Assembly: GCF_910592395.1 (NCBI RefSeq)
Contig: NC_088318.1
Location: 3,222,001-3,286,000, forward strand
Direction: 5' to 3'
DNA: 64,000 bases
DNA from: Lineus longissimus
Taxonomy: Eukaryota; Nemertea; Pilidiophora; Heteronemertea; Lineidae
Shown here in pieces: positions 36,740 through 49,845 of the stretch. The notes beneath the pieces were generated by a model. The model worked only from the letters and a program-made list of their open reading frames with translations. It had not been told where the DNA came from and searched no databases. How positions within the stretch are numbered: the stretch's first letter is position 1; each line of letters starts with the position of its first letter. The translations under genes and the position numbers were made by a program.

Positions 36740-37440
36740 ATACTAATATTGTAGCTTTGATAGACTTGTAGTGTTGCTAGACTTGTAGTGTGGCTAGACT
36801 TGCATTGAGACTGTGATAGATTAGCAGTGTGTTTGCATAGTGCCTATGAAAAACTTGCAATGTATTTACATTGTGGCTGTAAAAGACTAGCAATATGGCA
36901 AGAGCCTTATTGTCTTGCACTGGCTAAAAGGCTTTCAATGGAATTATGCAATCGTAGCCATAACAATGCGTATATGGCTGTAAATGACTTATAAGGCTGA
37001 CGATACATAGGCCTCATTCGTTCACTTCCCACATGTCACGTTCCCCTTAATGCGTTCGTTCCTCACTGAATGCATGCCACAAGGCCGTGCATTCACCGAG
37101 GAACGTTAAGTAAAGCTGGAACGTGACATGTGGGAAGTGAACGAATGAGGCCTATGTAACGTCAGCCTAAAGTGGCCTTGATAGGCCAGAAGTTGGATAA
37201 TAAAGAATTGACAAGTGGCATTGGGAAACTTGTACTGTTGCATTGATTAAATTATAATTCTGGCTAAGATAGACTTACAATGTCATTAGAGAGAATTGCA
37301 ATGAAACTAGATAGACTTGCAATATCACTAGCTTGACTTACAATGTCACTGGATAGACTTGCAATATCACAAGTAGACTTACAGTATCACTAGATAGACT
37401 TGAAATGTCACTAGACAGACATGCCATGTGGCTATGATGC
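36740..37440 (+). repeat. degenerate 20-25 bp repeat array (TAGACTTGCAATRTCACTAG type)
   Basis: The words AGACTTGTAGTG, AGACTTGCATTG, AGACTTACAATGTC and AGACTTGCAATATCAC recur every 20-30 bases on both sides of a 173-bp palindrome at 36995-37167. The array is old, with much substitution and uneven spacing. Confidence 0.7.
36995..37167. mobile_element. 173-bp palindromic (foldback) MITE-like element
   Basis: The outer 49 bases of each arm (GGCTGACGATACATAGGCCT... and its inverse ...AGGCCTATGTAACGTCAGCC) pair with one visible mismatch. Inside, GTTCCTCACTGAATGCA pairs with TGCATTCACCGAGGAAC (15 of 17). Flanks read TTATAA on the left and TAAAG on the right, so TA or TAA may be a target duplication. 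It has no coding capacity. The near-identity of the arms suggests a recent insertion or gene-conversion upkeep. A small-RNA hairpin is an alternative. Confidence 0.8.
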
Positions 37441-38337
37441 ATGGCAATGCCCCTAATGTCAAGTGGAAACCGATAAACAACACCATCAGATGACACCTGG
37501 CTGATGCCATCTCAAGAACCAATTCAGGAATCAAAACTTTTGTTTCACACCTTGTTAACCCTGCTTGATTGTCGTCTAATTTCTTGTATTATTCCTTCGA
37601 TCACGGTTCCTGATTTTCATCAAGATTTTCATCCCGCCTCATTAGGCCGTTTCCCTTCTATAAGTCATCAATCATCGCGCTTTAGGATTTGTTCGATTGT
37701 CGGAGACAACGTTTCATTGAATTTCTCATCATTACTGGCTAGAGTTTTAATTTCCAGTGCTTGTTTGTTGTGATTAAAGGCGCAGTTTGTTTGTGTATAT
37801 TGTTGACATGCGTCCCCCTAGTAATTAGCAATAACCATAGCTACAGCGGGGTGACTAGACATACTCTTGTGATGAAAATTCCCTTTTTAAGTATTTCTTT
37901 ATCAATCTACATTTAAATATATCTTTAATGCATATTCATATAATTTGCAAATTGGAAAATTTCAAATTCAGATTTTAAATATTTGTAAAAATCTGGCCTT
38001 TAATAGAAGGATCCCCGATAAAATCTCTCATCATCTAGTCAGGATATTGCAGATGCGTTCTGGCGAGGGCATTCCTGTGTTTTGTTTGCCTCGAGCGAGT
38101 CAACATTTCTAATGACTATTTGCTATCAGTGTGAACCGGGGGAATTTCCCTTTTTATCCGTGGTGGATCCGAAGGTCAAACAGGTTATTTGAAGGTCAAA
38201 GAGAGCTGTCCATTGATTTGTGCGGCTCACGATCCAAGGTTAGGGGTACATTCCGTAGGCACATGCGATGGGAACCGCAAACGAGCAAGTGAAGTTGCCT
38301 GTGATCACGATTTCAGGTTCGAGTGACCTAAATCCCT

Positions 38338-38540
38338 CAGTCTTATGCTTTAGGTTAGTCTGATACCCCCCCCCCCCCCCCATGCTACGAGCCACACCCC
38401 TGATAATAAAAGAAAACTTACCATTAAGTTATCTCATTTAGGCCAATGCAATCCTCCAATATACTTTCTTCAGATTCAAGTAATCACTAAATTCTGTTGA
38501 TAGCTCCAGCGTGGTTAACTGCGCATTATGTTATTCTCAT
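38338..38540 (+). repeat. dispersed direct repeat, left copy
   Basis: TTATGCTTTAGGTTAGTCTG, AGAAAACTTACCATTAAGTT and TTTAGGCCAATGCAATCCTC are shared with 39302-39475. A (C)16 run at 38366-38381 interrupts this copy. Confidence 0.75.
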
Positions 38541-39301
38541 GGAGAATCTATTCCCAAGATTCCTGAGAATCAAGCAGGTCTTCCAACTTGCCAAGCTGGC
38601 CTGTCATGGGAAAGGTGAAGGTTTTTCACTAATGTTGGAAAAACAACAGTATTTGCGCGAGTCTTCAATGAAACGACATTCTCTTCCTGATTTGCATCAT
38701 GTTGAGAAAAATGCTCTGCCAGTTTGTACTTTGGATAGCAAACAGATTGCAAAATATGCTTAAACTGAGTTCGTTGGCGCACTAAATAAAGTGTAACCTG
38801 GTGGTTAATTTACCTCCAAATTTATTGCCTAAGTCACTATCTTGTCTATGTTACCTGATGCACATAAATTCTTTCATTAATAGTTTAATTTAACAACACA
38901 CATCTAAACCGTTTTTTTTCTTCTGATGCAAACATTTTTCAGTCCCAGGCACTGTCCAGGGCAGGTTGCTCAGTAAGTTGGAAGTTTGAATACGCAAGAG
39001 TATGATAAGATTCTCGGTCAGTTCCAGGATGTAATGGGACTGATTGGTAGGAAATACTGACTGCTTCTTTTGGGACTCTCTGAAGCAGATGTTCAGCTTA
39101 TTACTGGGAGAAGGGCAGAAATGGCAATTCCATGCAACGAACAAAAAATAAAAGACTACACTAAATGAAGCCATACTGAAAGTTTCAGGGTGATGCCTTA
39201 TTTGAAGTTGCTTTGCTGAAAGGCTAAAAAGTGGTAAAAATGGATGGAATGGGCTATAAGTTGGTTAAAAGACACTGTCCCATAAAGGTGTTAATGCATT
39301 A

Positions 39302-39480
39302 TTCTTATGCTTTTAGGTTAGCCTGAGACTCCTCCAAGGTACAGGCCCCAGCCCTTAAATAAATGAAAGAAAACTTACCATTCATAAGTGATCTCGTTTA
39401 GGCCAATGCAATCTTCGAATCCTTTCTTCTAATACATGTAATCACAACATGTCGGATAGCTACGTTATTCTCTTACTACT
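39302..39480 (+). repeat. dispersed direct repeat, right copy
   Basis: TTATGCTTTTAGGTTAGCCT, AGAAAACTTACCATTCATAA and TTTAGGCCAATGCAATCTTC match the copy about 960 bases to the left. The extent suggests a mobile or segmentally duplicated piece of about 170 bp. Confidence 0.75.
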
Positions 39481-40446
39481 GGAGTGATTGATAGAAAATA
39501 CTGGCTAATTTTTTTCTCGCCTAATTTTCTGAACAGTTCTGTGTCCGAGGTTGTCTTACAAACCCGAATGCAAGAAGAACTGCTTGTTTTTTTCTGCCCA
39601 CCGCTGTTAACACATCAATCTGGCTCGAGCTTAATGATAACTGGGTAAACATTACGTTGCTATAAGCATTCACAACAATCTCTGGAGAGGTGGCCGATGC
39701 TTAACCGCAGGTGGGGAGGGGGAAAGCCGTGTACTACCTTTCCTGACTTACCAAGTGATCAATTCATCACTCTATATCATCTAGAAATACAATCACATTG
39801 GAGATATATTTCCATGGGATGGGAGGGTATGTTTTTGGATCACCCTGTAACATGATGAAAGACACTGAACTGAGAAGGAGAAACTGTTAAACTGCATTAT
39901 AACAACAACTATTTTGAGGCACCCTGTACGCTTGAACTTTTTTACCATGCCAATACACCCATAGCAGATCGTTGTATCGTCCCTCAAATGCACTCAATCC
40001 TGCTCTGGAAGGATGCATGCCGCCCACACAACAGCACTCGTACTATCGAGTCAGATCCCATTGGCATGCCGACAGCAATGCCAACGCACTAAAAAGATAA
40101 AGTCCACATCCGCTTCTTTCTTCTTTATGTGGCCAAATTACCATGACATATCTTATGCAGAAAGCACCACCGAAAAAACGCCAAAATGCGATAGGATATC
40201 TTGCATCTATTAAACAGTAATTAATGGCCTCACCAGAATAGATATTGTATTTAGCAAACGTTGGGATTTCGTAATAAATCATTTAGGGTTCGCTGGTAGG
40301 GATCTTAACTGGTCTTTTACTAATGAGGTGAGATTTATAGCGAAGTGTGTTAATGAAAGGTTTATTGCCACGCTGTGGTGTATGTTGAATTTTCATAGTT
40401 TCGCATTTGAATCGGCAACCTGAACTAGGTAATGATGATGAAAACT

Positions 40447-40469
40447 GGGGGGAGGGGGAGGGAGGGGGG
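40447..40469 (+). other. G-quadruplex motif
   Basis: Runs of G6, G5, G3 and G6 separated by single A bases, a very strong match to a four-tract quadruplex with 1-nt loops. Confidence 0.8.
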
Positions 40470-41469
40470 TAATAAGGTACCTCTGTTATCTGTTACCTCA
40501 TCCTGTATAGAAGGTTTTGGGTCTTTGTAAAACCAAACCTTGATTTCTCGCCATACAATAGGGTAGGACACTTTCTCAGAAAAATGTGTTCTTTATCCAG
40601 ATTGTGCCTCTTTTGAGACAAAAAGAGGTGCTCTGCCCCCTCCAGAGAGCTTATTGCCCCCCCCCCCCCTCCCCACTACCAAGGACCAAAAGTTAAATAC
40701 CGCCCTGCGTTATCACCTTACAGACCCAAGCTCTTGCTACACATGACCTTGACCCCTGCAGCGTATAAGAATACATTCCATCAATGTCCGTTGCCTCTGC
40801 GCACCTTTTCTAATTTACCATGTGTTTTAAGATAATAAAGGAATTAATCACTCGGACCCAGCGGGATGACCAATAACACTGCGGAATCATGCCCCGCACA
40901 ACAAGAAAGCGCGATCAGAATTCATAATCGACACCTCCTATGACCAGACACAACACTGAGTAACCAAAACGGTGAAAATTTTCAATAGAAAGCGAATAAT
41001 TCCGGATAATTCCGAATCCATCATTTTTCGCCATCTGACACTTCTCATTAATGGCCGGGAAATAGGTAATTTTCTGCTTCGGATTCGCAAATGGATTTGA
41101 GGTGCGGAGTACCTCATGCAAATAAATTTTCTTCGGCAGGAGATCAAGAGTGTGATGGGTCATTAAAGGTCAAACCGTGGATGGGATTAGCCCATATGAT
41201 GTATCACACCATGGCTGTTTTCAATCACTTATCTTTTTTCTTGAGGGAAATTTTAGTTTTGTTGGGTGCTGTGACATGAATCGGTATTGTGTCAATATCT
41301 TAATATTGAGAATCCTCTTGGATGGCATTAATAAGTTTGATTTGACTTGAAAATTGTCCGAAATATTAAGCATTGTCACAACCTATCGGCATTATCATTC
41401 ATTACAAAGCTTTCAGGTCATATTGTGATGGTGATGGGAAGTGTCCATTCAGCTGAAGTCACATGTAAG

Positions 41470-41775
41470 AGCGGCGTGGTCTAGTGAAGGTCTCAGACTC
41501 ATACCCGAAGATCGTGGGTTCGATTTCCGGCTAGGACTGCTCGCTTTGGATCTTGGAAAATCCATCTGCCCTACTTTCCCCACCCCGCCCCGGAGTGATG
41601 AGTACCAGTTCAATTGGGGAGTTATCCTGCGATGGACCAGCATCCCATTCAGGGGGAGTTATACTCCTGAAGTCGCTTAGTGCTATAGAATCTTGGATAA
41701 GCCCCAGCTCTGATGAGCCAGTAATTGGCTCGGGCTGTTGGCCCAACAGACTTTACCTTTTACTTTACATGTAAC
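41470..41775 (+). mobile_element. tRNA-derived SINE with a conserved-looking central domain
   Basis: A box GTGGTCTAGTGAAGG at 41476-41490 and B box GGGTTCGATTTC at 41516-41527 form the head. The body contains GCGATGGACCAGCATCCCAT and CAGGGGGAGTTATACTCC; similar words occur in widespread animal SINE central domains (recalled, not checked). The end is a T-rich stretch near 41757-41765. About 300 bp, apparently full length. Overlapping short open frames here are incidental. Confidence 0.8.
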
Positions 41776-44429
41776 GTGTGGTGTTTCTCCCTTGCCCTTC
41801 TTCTCTTGTGAGTAATCCTTATGACCCTCTCCACCCCGAGTCTCATGTCAACTGATGACAGACAGAAAAAAATCAGGCCATCTGTTTGGACACCGGTGAC
41901 TCGTCCATACGAAGGTAATGACATTACCCTCCGAGGCAACACTGGTCATAGGAACTCGCTAAAACATACCCGAGTTAATTTTGTCACCGTACTTCTTTGT
42001 CTAATGAGCGCTAGGAGCCGCGTTAGGATGAGAAAAAACGCTGTCACTACCGATTTACCTCGCTAACACTACAGCTTCCCGGCCTTATCTCATCAAGCAG
42101 TACGCGCACATCTCACATGACAGGCCATCGCCCCAATGTCGGAGGTTAAAAACGAAATTAACGCAGATCGCCAAAGACAAAAGCTTCATTAACTGTCAGG
42201 AGCTCGACGCCAAGAGCTCTGTTGGAAAGAACATCGAACTCGGTTCTTATGATCAAAGATGATTGTGACAGGCCTCCGAGGGCATCACCAATCACCAACC
42301 TAATTGTGTCAATTAGCCGCGTAGAATAAAAAGAGGGCCTAATTAGCGTATGCCACTCAGAGTTGTAATTAAGAGCAGCTGATATACACCTTGGATGTCT
42401 TCAAAGTCTTCAAGGGATTGCTTGTCAGTGCGTTGTCATCCATGCACGAGTTGGGGGTTTAACCCGTGAATCTCATGATTCAGAATTCGTCTCTCTTCTT
42501 TCCTTTTGGAAATCTCCGATTTGAGCTTTTGCAGCCTTCCCTTGTATTTAACATGTAATTGTTAGGCTTACAAAAAAAGGGGTTTACTTGGTCAGATTCC
42601 CAGCCATAAAGGCAAGAGCGTTCGTTATCTTGTCCAAAAAATTGGCGTCCTTCGATACTTTTACCTTAAGTAGTGTTGTACAAGTAAATCCTAAAATGCT
42701 ACTTCGGGTCATATCTTCTTTATAAATATCACCAATAGTTACACTAAGTACAACATAATGAATACATTCGCCCTCGGTCTTTGCATATCGCCATTCCTTA
42801 ACTCTTCTTGGAGACTTTCTGATATTAAAGACTGACTTAACATCGGCCTCATGATACTGTCCACTTTTTGCTGCACAACGAATGTAATTAATAATGCATG
42901 GCCAGTGTTGCCATTAGAGAAAACCTGACGTTAAGTCCACCGCTATTTTTCACTTGGCCGTGTGTCGGAATTCTAATAAGTATTACTTGTTAGCAACTGT
43001 CAGCTAATTGGGCCCAGTTATTAAAAATGCCATTTGTGTGGCGCAAGAGGTATTGCTTCTAGCCTTGTGGAGTCTTTAGTGGACTGTGTTGGTTAATTTT
43101 TGATTCCGGACATGAAGTACTTGCGTTTGGCATGTACGGTTTGAGAAAAGTGTGATATTGCCAAGAAAGTGGAGCGGAATGAGTAATTTAGTTTGTTGGT
43201 TCCTTGAAAATGTCATTTGAGTGGCTGTTGCAGTTGACCTGTCAGCTGAAGACCCTCCATTGACTGATCATAGCCCATTTGAGCTGTCGCCTGCCAATCA
43301 GCCAGAGTCAGTCTATGTTATTTATCATACCTGTAGATCAAGCTGTGTTGGACAGCAATGATGCAGGCTAATCGAGCTGTTATTTGGGAGAAATGCAATG
43401 AAACACCTTGATCGGCCTACCACCTTTGGTGGGCCAAGTATCATTTGAGTGGCTGTTTTCTGTCTGCAAACTGTCTGCCTTGTTCGTGGGTAAAGATTCA
43501 AATTAATAAGCCAGTAACGATCCGCAATAAACTCACCCAAATATTCTGTCAAAAGATGTTTAAAGGGGTCAAAGGTAATCATTTGAGTTCCTTGCACCCC
43601 TCAATTTCACCATACACTAAGGATTTGGGCTAGTCTATTGTAGCCCAGGAGCTGTACATTCGTCATTATAGTTTGGATCATGACTTGTAATTGCCTCAAA
43701 GGACCATGGCCACTCTCAATGGAGGGATGGGTTAGTGATATGGGTGTAGGGTGTGGGGTGGATTTGACCAGTGGGGTAAGTTGGCCGCGAGGTAGGAGTC
43801 TTCTAAGAGGATACTTCAACAGGGTTCTAAAAGAGATGTCATACACTATTGGAACATTGACACGAACTAAAACGTTAACATGAGTCAGTATAAAGTCCAT
43901 TGTCACTAATGAAAATGGCTCCATTTTGATTTTTTTGGTTTATTGCTCCTTAATCAATCCCTCTTCAGATCATCTTAGGATGAAATTGACATATTGTCAA
44001 ACCTTTTGTACCCCTGTGAACTTTCATTAAGAAATCCATCAATAAAAAATTAAATTATCTTTAATTCCGCACAAAGGTTTCTGACTTCATTGATAATGTC
44101 ATATTCTGTCGTAATATTAAATCTTTCGCTTTTGAAAAAATTGAATTTTAATTTCACCCTCAGAACCATATTAGAAACTCACAGACAACACTCAGGACAT
44201 AAAAGCAAGTCATCAAACTTAAACGCGAAAATCCAATTTGAAAATTTTCAAGTGATCGCCTCGAGAATATTTCTTAAGTTTATCCTTTTATTTTCGTTGA
44301 TTATGTCGATAATTAAATACCATATATGTCACAGCCTCAGGGTGCATCTAGGTCTGCGGGTTAAGTACGCGCCACTTACAATTAACCTGCGTAATTTCCC
44401 TAGCTAGTGTCGTCAGGTTCATCAAGCGA

Positions 44430-44580
44430 ATCTTCCCCGCGACCCATCTTTGCAGTAATTAACTTTGCCACTAATTGCGAATCCATGCCATCAAACTCGC
44501 AGTGACTTGATTAAAAATCACACACGCTAATGGTGTTGCGAGATTTTATTCCAACATCTTTTGTGGGTGATTTAACGTCC
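44430..44580. promoter_or_regulatory. candidate homeodomain-dense regulatory element
   Basis: CAGTAATTAACTTTGCCACTAATTGCGAATCC-type sequence (read in pieces: CAGTAATTAACTT, CACTAATTGCG, CTTGATTAAAAATCAC, CGCTAATGG) in a stretch free of recognised repeats. Same caution as for the 24.6-kb element. Confidence 0.22.
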
Positions 44581-45707
44581 TATAATTCTAGTGCGCACTC
44601 GCGCAATTAATGCACAGAATCGAATTAGTATTAATCAGCTCCGTGTCACAACCTCTGTGTCAAAAATCCACCCTAAAAAAACTAAATTCCACATACAATG
44701 TGTACACAAAATATACACATATTTTAGTCAAGGTTATATTGAAACGGACTGAAATTCCATATCGACTTTACTAAAAGTCAAAACCTGTAGAAACGTGTAT
44801 ACATGATGTACACTATCATGCGTCCTAGTTATGAACACTTTTGACACCTCCGACCCATCCCCTATTATCTCCACGGAGCAAGGGGTCATGATTTCTTGCA
44901 TCTCGCGATTGACCCTGGAATAAGATTAGCATCTTATGTTAGACGTTGATCCATTTTTGTACACAAGATGACGGGTATGTGCCCAAGAGATAATGAGTGA
45001 TTGTGATGTCTGGTCATTTGATTGAACCCCAAAGAGACCCAAAAAATGTGAAAATTAAACTTGATTTTTGAAGTGTTCCAATTGTGTAAATATGAACTAA
45101 GTGTAAAATTCAACAATGCCCTTGTGTAGACTGATATACAAAGTATAAATGTCAAGTTGATTGGCCCAGCGAAAGTGGCCTATCATACAGGTATGCTTGA
45201 ACACAGGACTATTTTGATCACAAGTCAAGCTTGGCCAAGTTCTCTTCCTGCACGTAAAACCTACCCAACTGGACCCCCTAGCTCTTGCCTATACTCCCCC
45301 TGTATGAAATGTTGGCTTCGACAAGACCCGGTAAAGGCATCTGTGATACTAGGCCGATACTATCGTTTATATTGTTGTCCAAAGCTATAACCATCAGCAC
45401 CTCAGGAATTTGCTCATGAGACATCATGAATCCTTCCACTGTGGGGCAATTTTCTCACTGTTACCCTCAGTATTTCTACTCTAAGTTCTGTGATGCACTG
45501 TTTCTAGATCTGAGATTTTTTGTCCGTTGGGAGCTATCAGTAGCAAGACCTATGAATCATGTCGATAGTCTTATACCGTTAGAGGGCAGCAGTGCATAGT
45601 GGTTCGTGTCTTCACAGAATTAGACTTGAGGAATTGATAACAAACTCGGGGTATTGGTTGTCCCATTTAACCCTGTGAGGTCGGAGCTAAAATGTAGGCC
45701 CCTCAGT

Positions 45708-45730
45708 CAGCTCACCTGAGCGTGTTTGTT
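45708..45730. other. isolated CAGCTCACCTGAGCG motif
   Basis: AGCTCACCTGAGC resembles the terminal hairpin of the 21.7-kb element but has no further similarity. Possibly an end remnant or chance. Confidence 0.25.
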
Positions 45731-45788
45731 GAGAACACCAATACCAAAAGTGACTAAACATTGAAATGTGGTTTTGACTGCTTCCATA

Positions 45789-45918
45789 TTTCTCTATCAA
45801 GAACACAGATTTTATTCCCAACCATTTCCATTCAATATGACTCTTTAGTCAGAAAACTTCTGAATTAAGGACAGTATATTTCAGTCACAAGGAGGTCCTT
45901 GATAGGGAGGTTCTACCG
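45789..45918. mobile_element. degenerate CAGTAGAACC-family MITE copy
   Basis: TTTCTCTATCAAGAACACAG, ACCATTTCCATTCAATATGA and GATAGGGAGGTTCTACCGTA follow the order of the family, in the inverted sense inside. The left terminus is lost. Confidence 0.6.
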
Positions 45919-47575
45919 TATTATCTAGCTGACCAGTTTCAGTCATCTTAGAAGTGATTCAGATACAAGAACCAGAAAAAGAGGGCGCCCAGATTGCTTT
46001 ACGTCAATTTCCAAAAAATTCACAGTTAATTTCAAAGAATTTTCTCAATTTGGGGAGGCATGCCAGATGTATTGCCCCTGGATGTCTCATTACTGTTATT
46101 TGACGTAAAGGTTTCAACATTCAGCCACTGGGAGTCGCCACCACATTCTTCACTAAAGATAATAATCTTAATGGGATGACCCCGAGGTTATGCACATTTA
46201 TTCACCAAATTCTTCATGATTTAAGTGCATTTAACGCTCATACATATTTCATGGGGAATATTAGAATTTGCATTTCGGCTACAGGGGTGATATCTTCATG
46301 GAAAGATATGCCAGGTATGGGGTCGGTAATGTTTTAATGTTGATTATTTGATTCTGGGGGGCCTGTTAGGTACTTCAGAGAGACAAGAGGGTTGGGTTCA
46401 AGTCAACGGGTCATCCCTTAGGGCCATTGGTGAAATTTCAAACCCAGATTCTTAGATTGTGTCAAATTCTTAATCTTAGGTAAATCTGTATAACATGCCG
46501 CGCATTGAATATTGTCTCTTGAATTAATCACTAAAAAACTTGACATTGTGCCTTACTGGTCTTTCTTCTAAAGCTCCCGCAACAGTGCATGAGAGACATT
46601 TTTGTTGCAGAGACCTGTGACAATTATCTCATGAGACAAAATTGCTGATCTGTGTAGGTCCCTGCAACCTGTCTTACAGCAATGTCTTGTTTTACCTGCA
46701 ATAAAAAGATTGCTCAGTGCAGCAATGTTTGTTGCAAGTCGCATTGATAAAAGTCTCTCATTTGCGCGGCCGTTAAAATACCAACCTTAAACATGTCAAA
46801 GAAAAATGGCAATGATTTGAAACTTGTCTTTAGAAATATAAGGGTTAATCGCCTCAAAGTCGTCACATTGCTATACACATGTTTCCGCTGCCGAAAACAT
46901 ATCATTTCATGCATTTATAATCGACAGTCGTTCTGACCTTATCTCAATCATCGGGCCAAGATATTAGTGCGCCATGTTCATTAGTGGTGACCACGACCCA
47001 CCATCGCTAAACCGAGACCAATCGGGCATGTTCAAGTGCAAGAACTCGTGTGGACGTCAAGACAATATCACGAAAGATACATCTTGCATCCATGAGGGAA
47101 CTAATAGATACTTGCCACTAACTAGTATATGAGAATTATCAGTCAGATCTATATGTGAGCTTCTGCCTCAACTGGCCGCGCGAGTCAACACGATAACTTA
47201 ACGCATTTATCTTTTCTGTTTCAGTGGGTCCAAGTTGAAATCGGTTTTATCTTTTAATATCGTGGATTTGAAATCAAAAGTCGTAGATTGTGTCCATTTG
47301 AGCAAAAACCGTTGCGATGCCAGGATAATGTTTTGACGTTTCCATCACTTATGTTTGGATGGTTTAACGAATCTCGTCTGCCCCGACCAATTATTTTATC
47401 AATCTAATTGGAATCATGATGATTAAGTCAGCTGAACTGAAACATTCGCCTTAACCATGTAAAATCATCGCTAGAACATCGCTGGTGAACTTGATCAGGG
47501 TGTTTTTCCAATTAATTTTCTGAGAAGAATTTCGAAGTTTTGTAAAATTTAACGACTTTTAAAGAGTTTTAAAAT

Positions 47576-47680
47576 TTAAAAGGGAGACTTTATCTAGGAG
47601 CCAGGTGGCCAGATTGGGTTTTACAAAGATGCCTATAGATGTCTCTCTACTATCTCACAGTACACCGGCACTATCCATGA
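47576..47680 (+). repeat. 'AAAGGGAGACTATAGGC' family, copy 3
   Basis: AAAAGGGAGACTTTATCTAG, GTGGCCAGATTGGGTTTTAC and CTCTCTACTATCTCACAG share order and spacing with copy 2, including the CTCACAGTACA end. Confidence 0.6.
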
Positions 47681-49845
47681 ATAGAATTGCATGACACGAC
47701 ATCATTGCGGCACATTGCGTAGTAGAAGCGCCAATCATGTGTCATGATGCACTGGCCTGAAAAGCCAGTCTATCGCAGTGAATGGTTGAGAGTTAACTGC
47801 TGATTAGTACTGATTAGTAAGTTATAATTAGAGTCTCTGATAAATATGTATATATGGGTACATGTACATATAGTTCTAAATGAATAAATGCTGCAAACCA
47901 GTTATGGTCGTCCACACTTGCCTTTCCAAAAGATGCATAAAAATAACTTTTGCCACAATTCTGGAAACAGCTCATAACTCATCAATAAGATGATACTGTG
48001 ATGTGAGCAGATTAATTAAAGCAGGAGATAAAAATGATGAGTCTTCCAACCCAAAGAAGCGGTCTGAAATCAACCAGAATCGGCCAACTGTTCTTGCATG
48101 TGGTTCAGTGGTCTTCCTAATGAATTATCCACCGCCGCGAAGATCTTGCTTAGATCTCTCGGAGACGATGTCGACGTGATTATACAATAAAACAATTATT
48201 TTAAGCATTTCAGTTGGCGAACTCATGCGAGAACACCGTCATTCGTCTTAATTAAAAGCGACTAAGACACTGTCATTAATTATATGCGAAGATTAAAAAT
48301 TGGTCTGCAGAATATAATATATCAGTTGACTTCAAACGATAGTTATGTATAGCGGTGAAAATTTCATAATTATGCAAATTTTGATTAGCGATGTGTCTTC
48401 TGAGATGCAAATTTTAATTAGAATTTTTTCTTTTGTTCTTTGTCTAAAGGATGATTAGTTGGTTTCTTCGTATAGTAATTAGACGAGATTAAACTTGGAT
48501 GCTGGATCCAGATGCAAAATCAGGGACTGAATTTATAATTTGTCTGTGACTTTATGTCAACAATAGAGAGGGGAATCGTCTTTTAGCAGTACACAAGAAG
48601 GGCCGAAAATTGTTGTTGAGAATCGGGATGTCACACCCTTTTTTGGCAGGATTCACAACCAGCAGTAGATTTCGTTCCGATTAGGCCAGAGTTACTCATC
48701 AAAAATCGATTAAATTAAATAAGTTTCGCAGGGGAAAAATAAAGAGATGAAAAATTGGTGGTATCTCAAGTTACACCTGTCCAATAGTGAATAATAAAGT
48801 TATAATTTCAGCAAATTTTAACTGAAATGAATCTAACTCAAGACCAGCCTGAAACCCACAGATGATATTGACGAGACAAAGTGCACACCAGCCGAGTGGT
48901 CTGCCACCGCCAACGATTGAACAAATGGACAAAATATCAATAAATGCATTTTAAGAAACGTCAAATTATTTCTCGATACATTCTGAGTGCCGGACACTTT
49001 TGGATTGTCTGGGGATGATTGCGACTGTCTCAAGGCCAGGTTTGCTAATGCGGGTGACGGCCGGGATTGAAATGAGCTGACATGATCAATACTAAAGTTT
49101 CAAAGTTCCGACGTGGGCAGATTTTATGGTCATGACCTTGATTTGAGTTCCTGAAGTTTAGACTTTTGTTTTGAGTTTCACTGGATGGTCTTGAAGTATG
49201 AGATTTCATACTTTGGAAAAGGCCTGAAATGGCATCTAAGAGCATCTAGAAGTGTCATTCATTGAGTCATGTGAACTCCTGAAATCAAGAATGCACAGGT
49301 TGTTTTCAAATTGCCAATTGCATGGACATCTATGTGACGTTTCAAAAATTCCTTTGCTCAAACATTACTCTCGAGGCGTAACCAGTGAAATTTAACAATC
49401 TGGCCTGAGAGTCATTTATCTAATGATCAGACGCGAGTGTTAAAGGGTTAATACTCATTCATCACTGTTGGTCCAGCAGTGTCAAATTATCTATTAGCAA
49501 TAAGACAGATCTCCAGCATCCAGAGCACTAACCATTGTCAAACGTAATGAAGTTTTGTAAATTTCTTAGGACGGTCAAAAAGATCGATCATTATTTTCTA
49601 CAAGTTTGGCAAGTTCATCAAATCTGTTTCTGAGTTCTTTCATTTGTTTTCATTAGGGAGAACAATTAAAGCAGAATGATATCGTTTTGGGGCGTTCTTG
49701 GATTGCTGGACGAGTAGTGAGTGTCAGTCGGGAGGATCAGTTATGGAGGAAAAATATGAATATGATTTATTGATATTGTTATTCTTAATGCAAGACAGTT
49801 TTGGATGAATACATCGGGTCTCCTGTTTCATTGTGGTTCCATTTC
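47681..49845. other. gene-free stretch
   Basis: AT-rich, with ATTA-dense blocks around 48190-48500. No repeat unit or exon was recognised up to the 21-bp array. Confidence 0.4.

Larger units (their letters stand above)
41776..47575. other. gene-free stretch
   Basis: Contains the MITE copy at 45.8 kb and the candidate regulatory block at 44.4 kb. All open frames are below about 105 codons, mostly with non-ATG starts or opposite-strand overlap, and none shows a domain. Confidence 0.45.
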
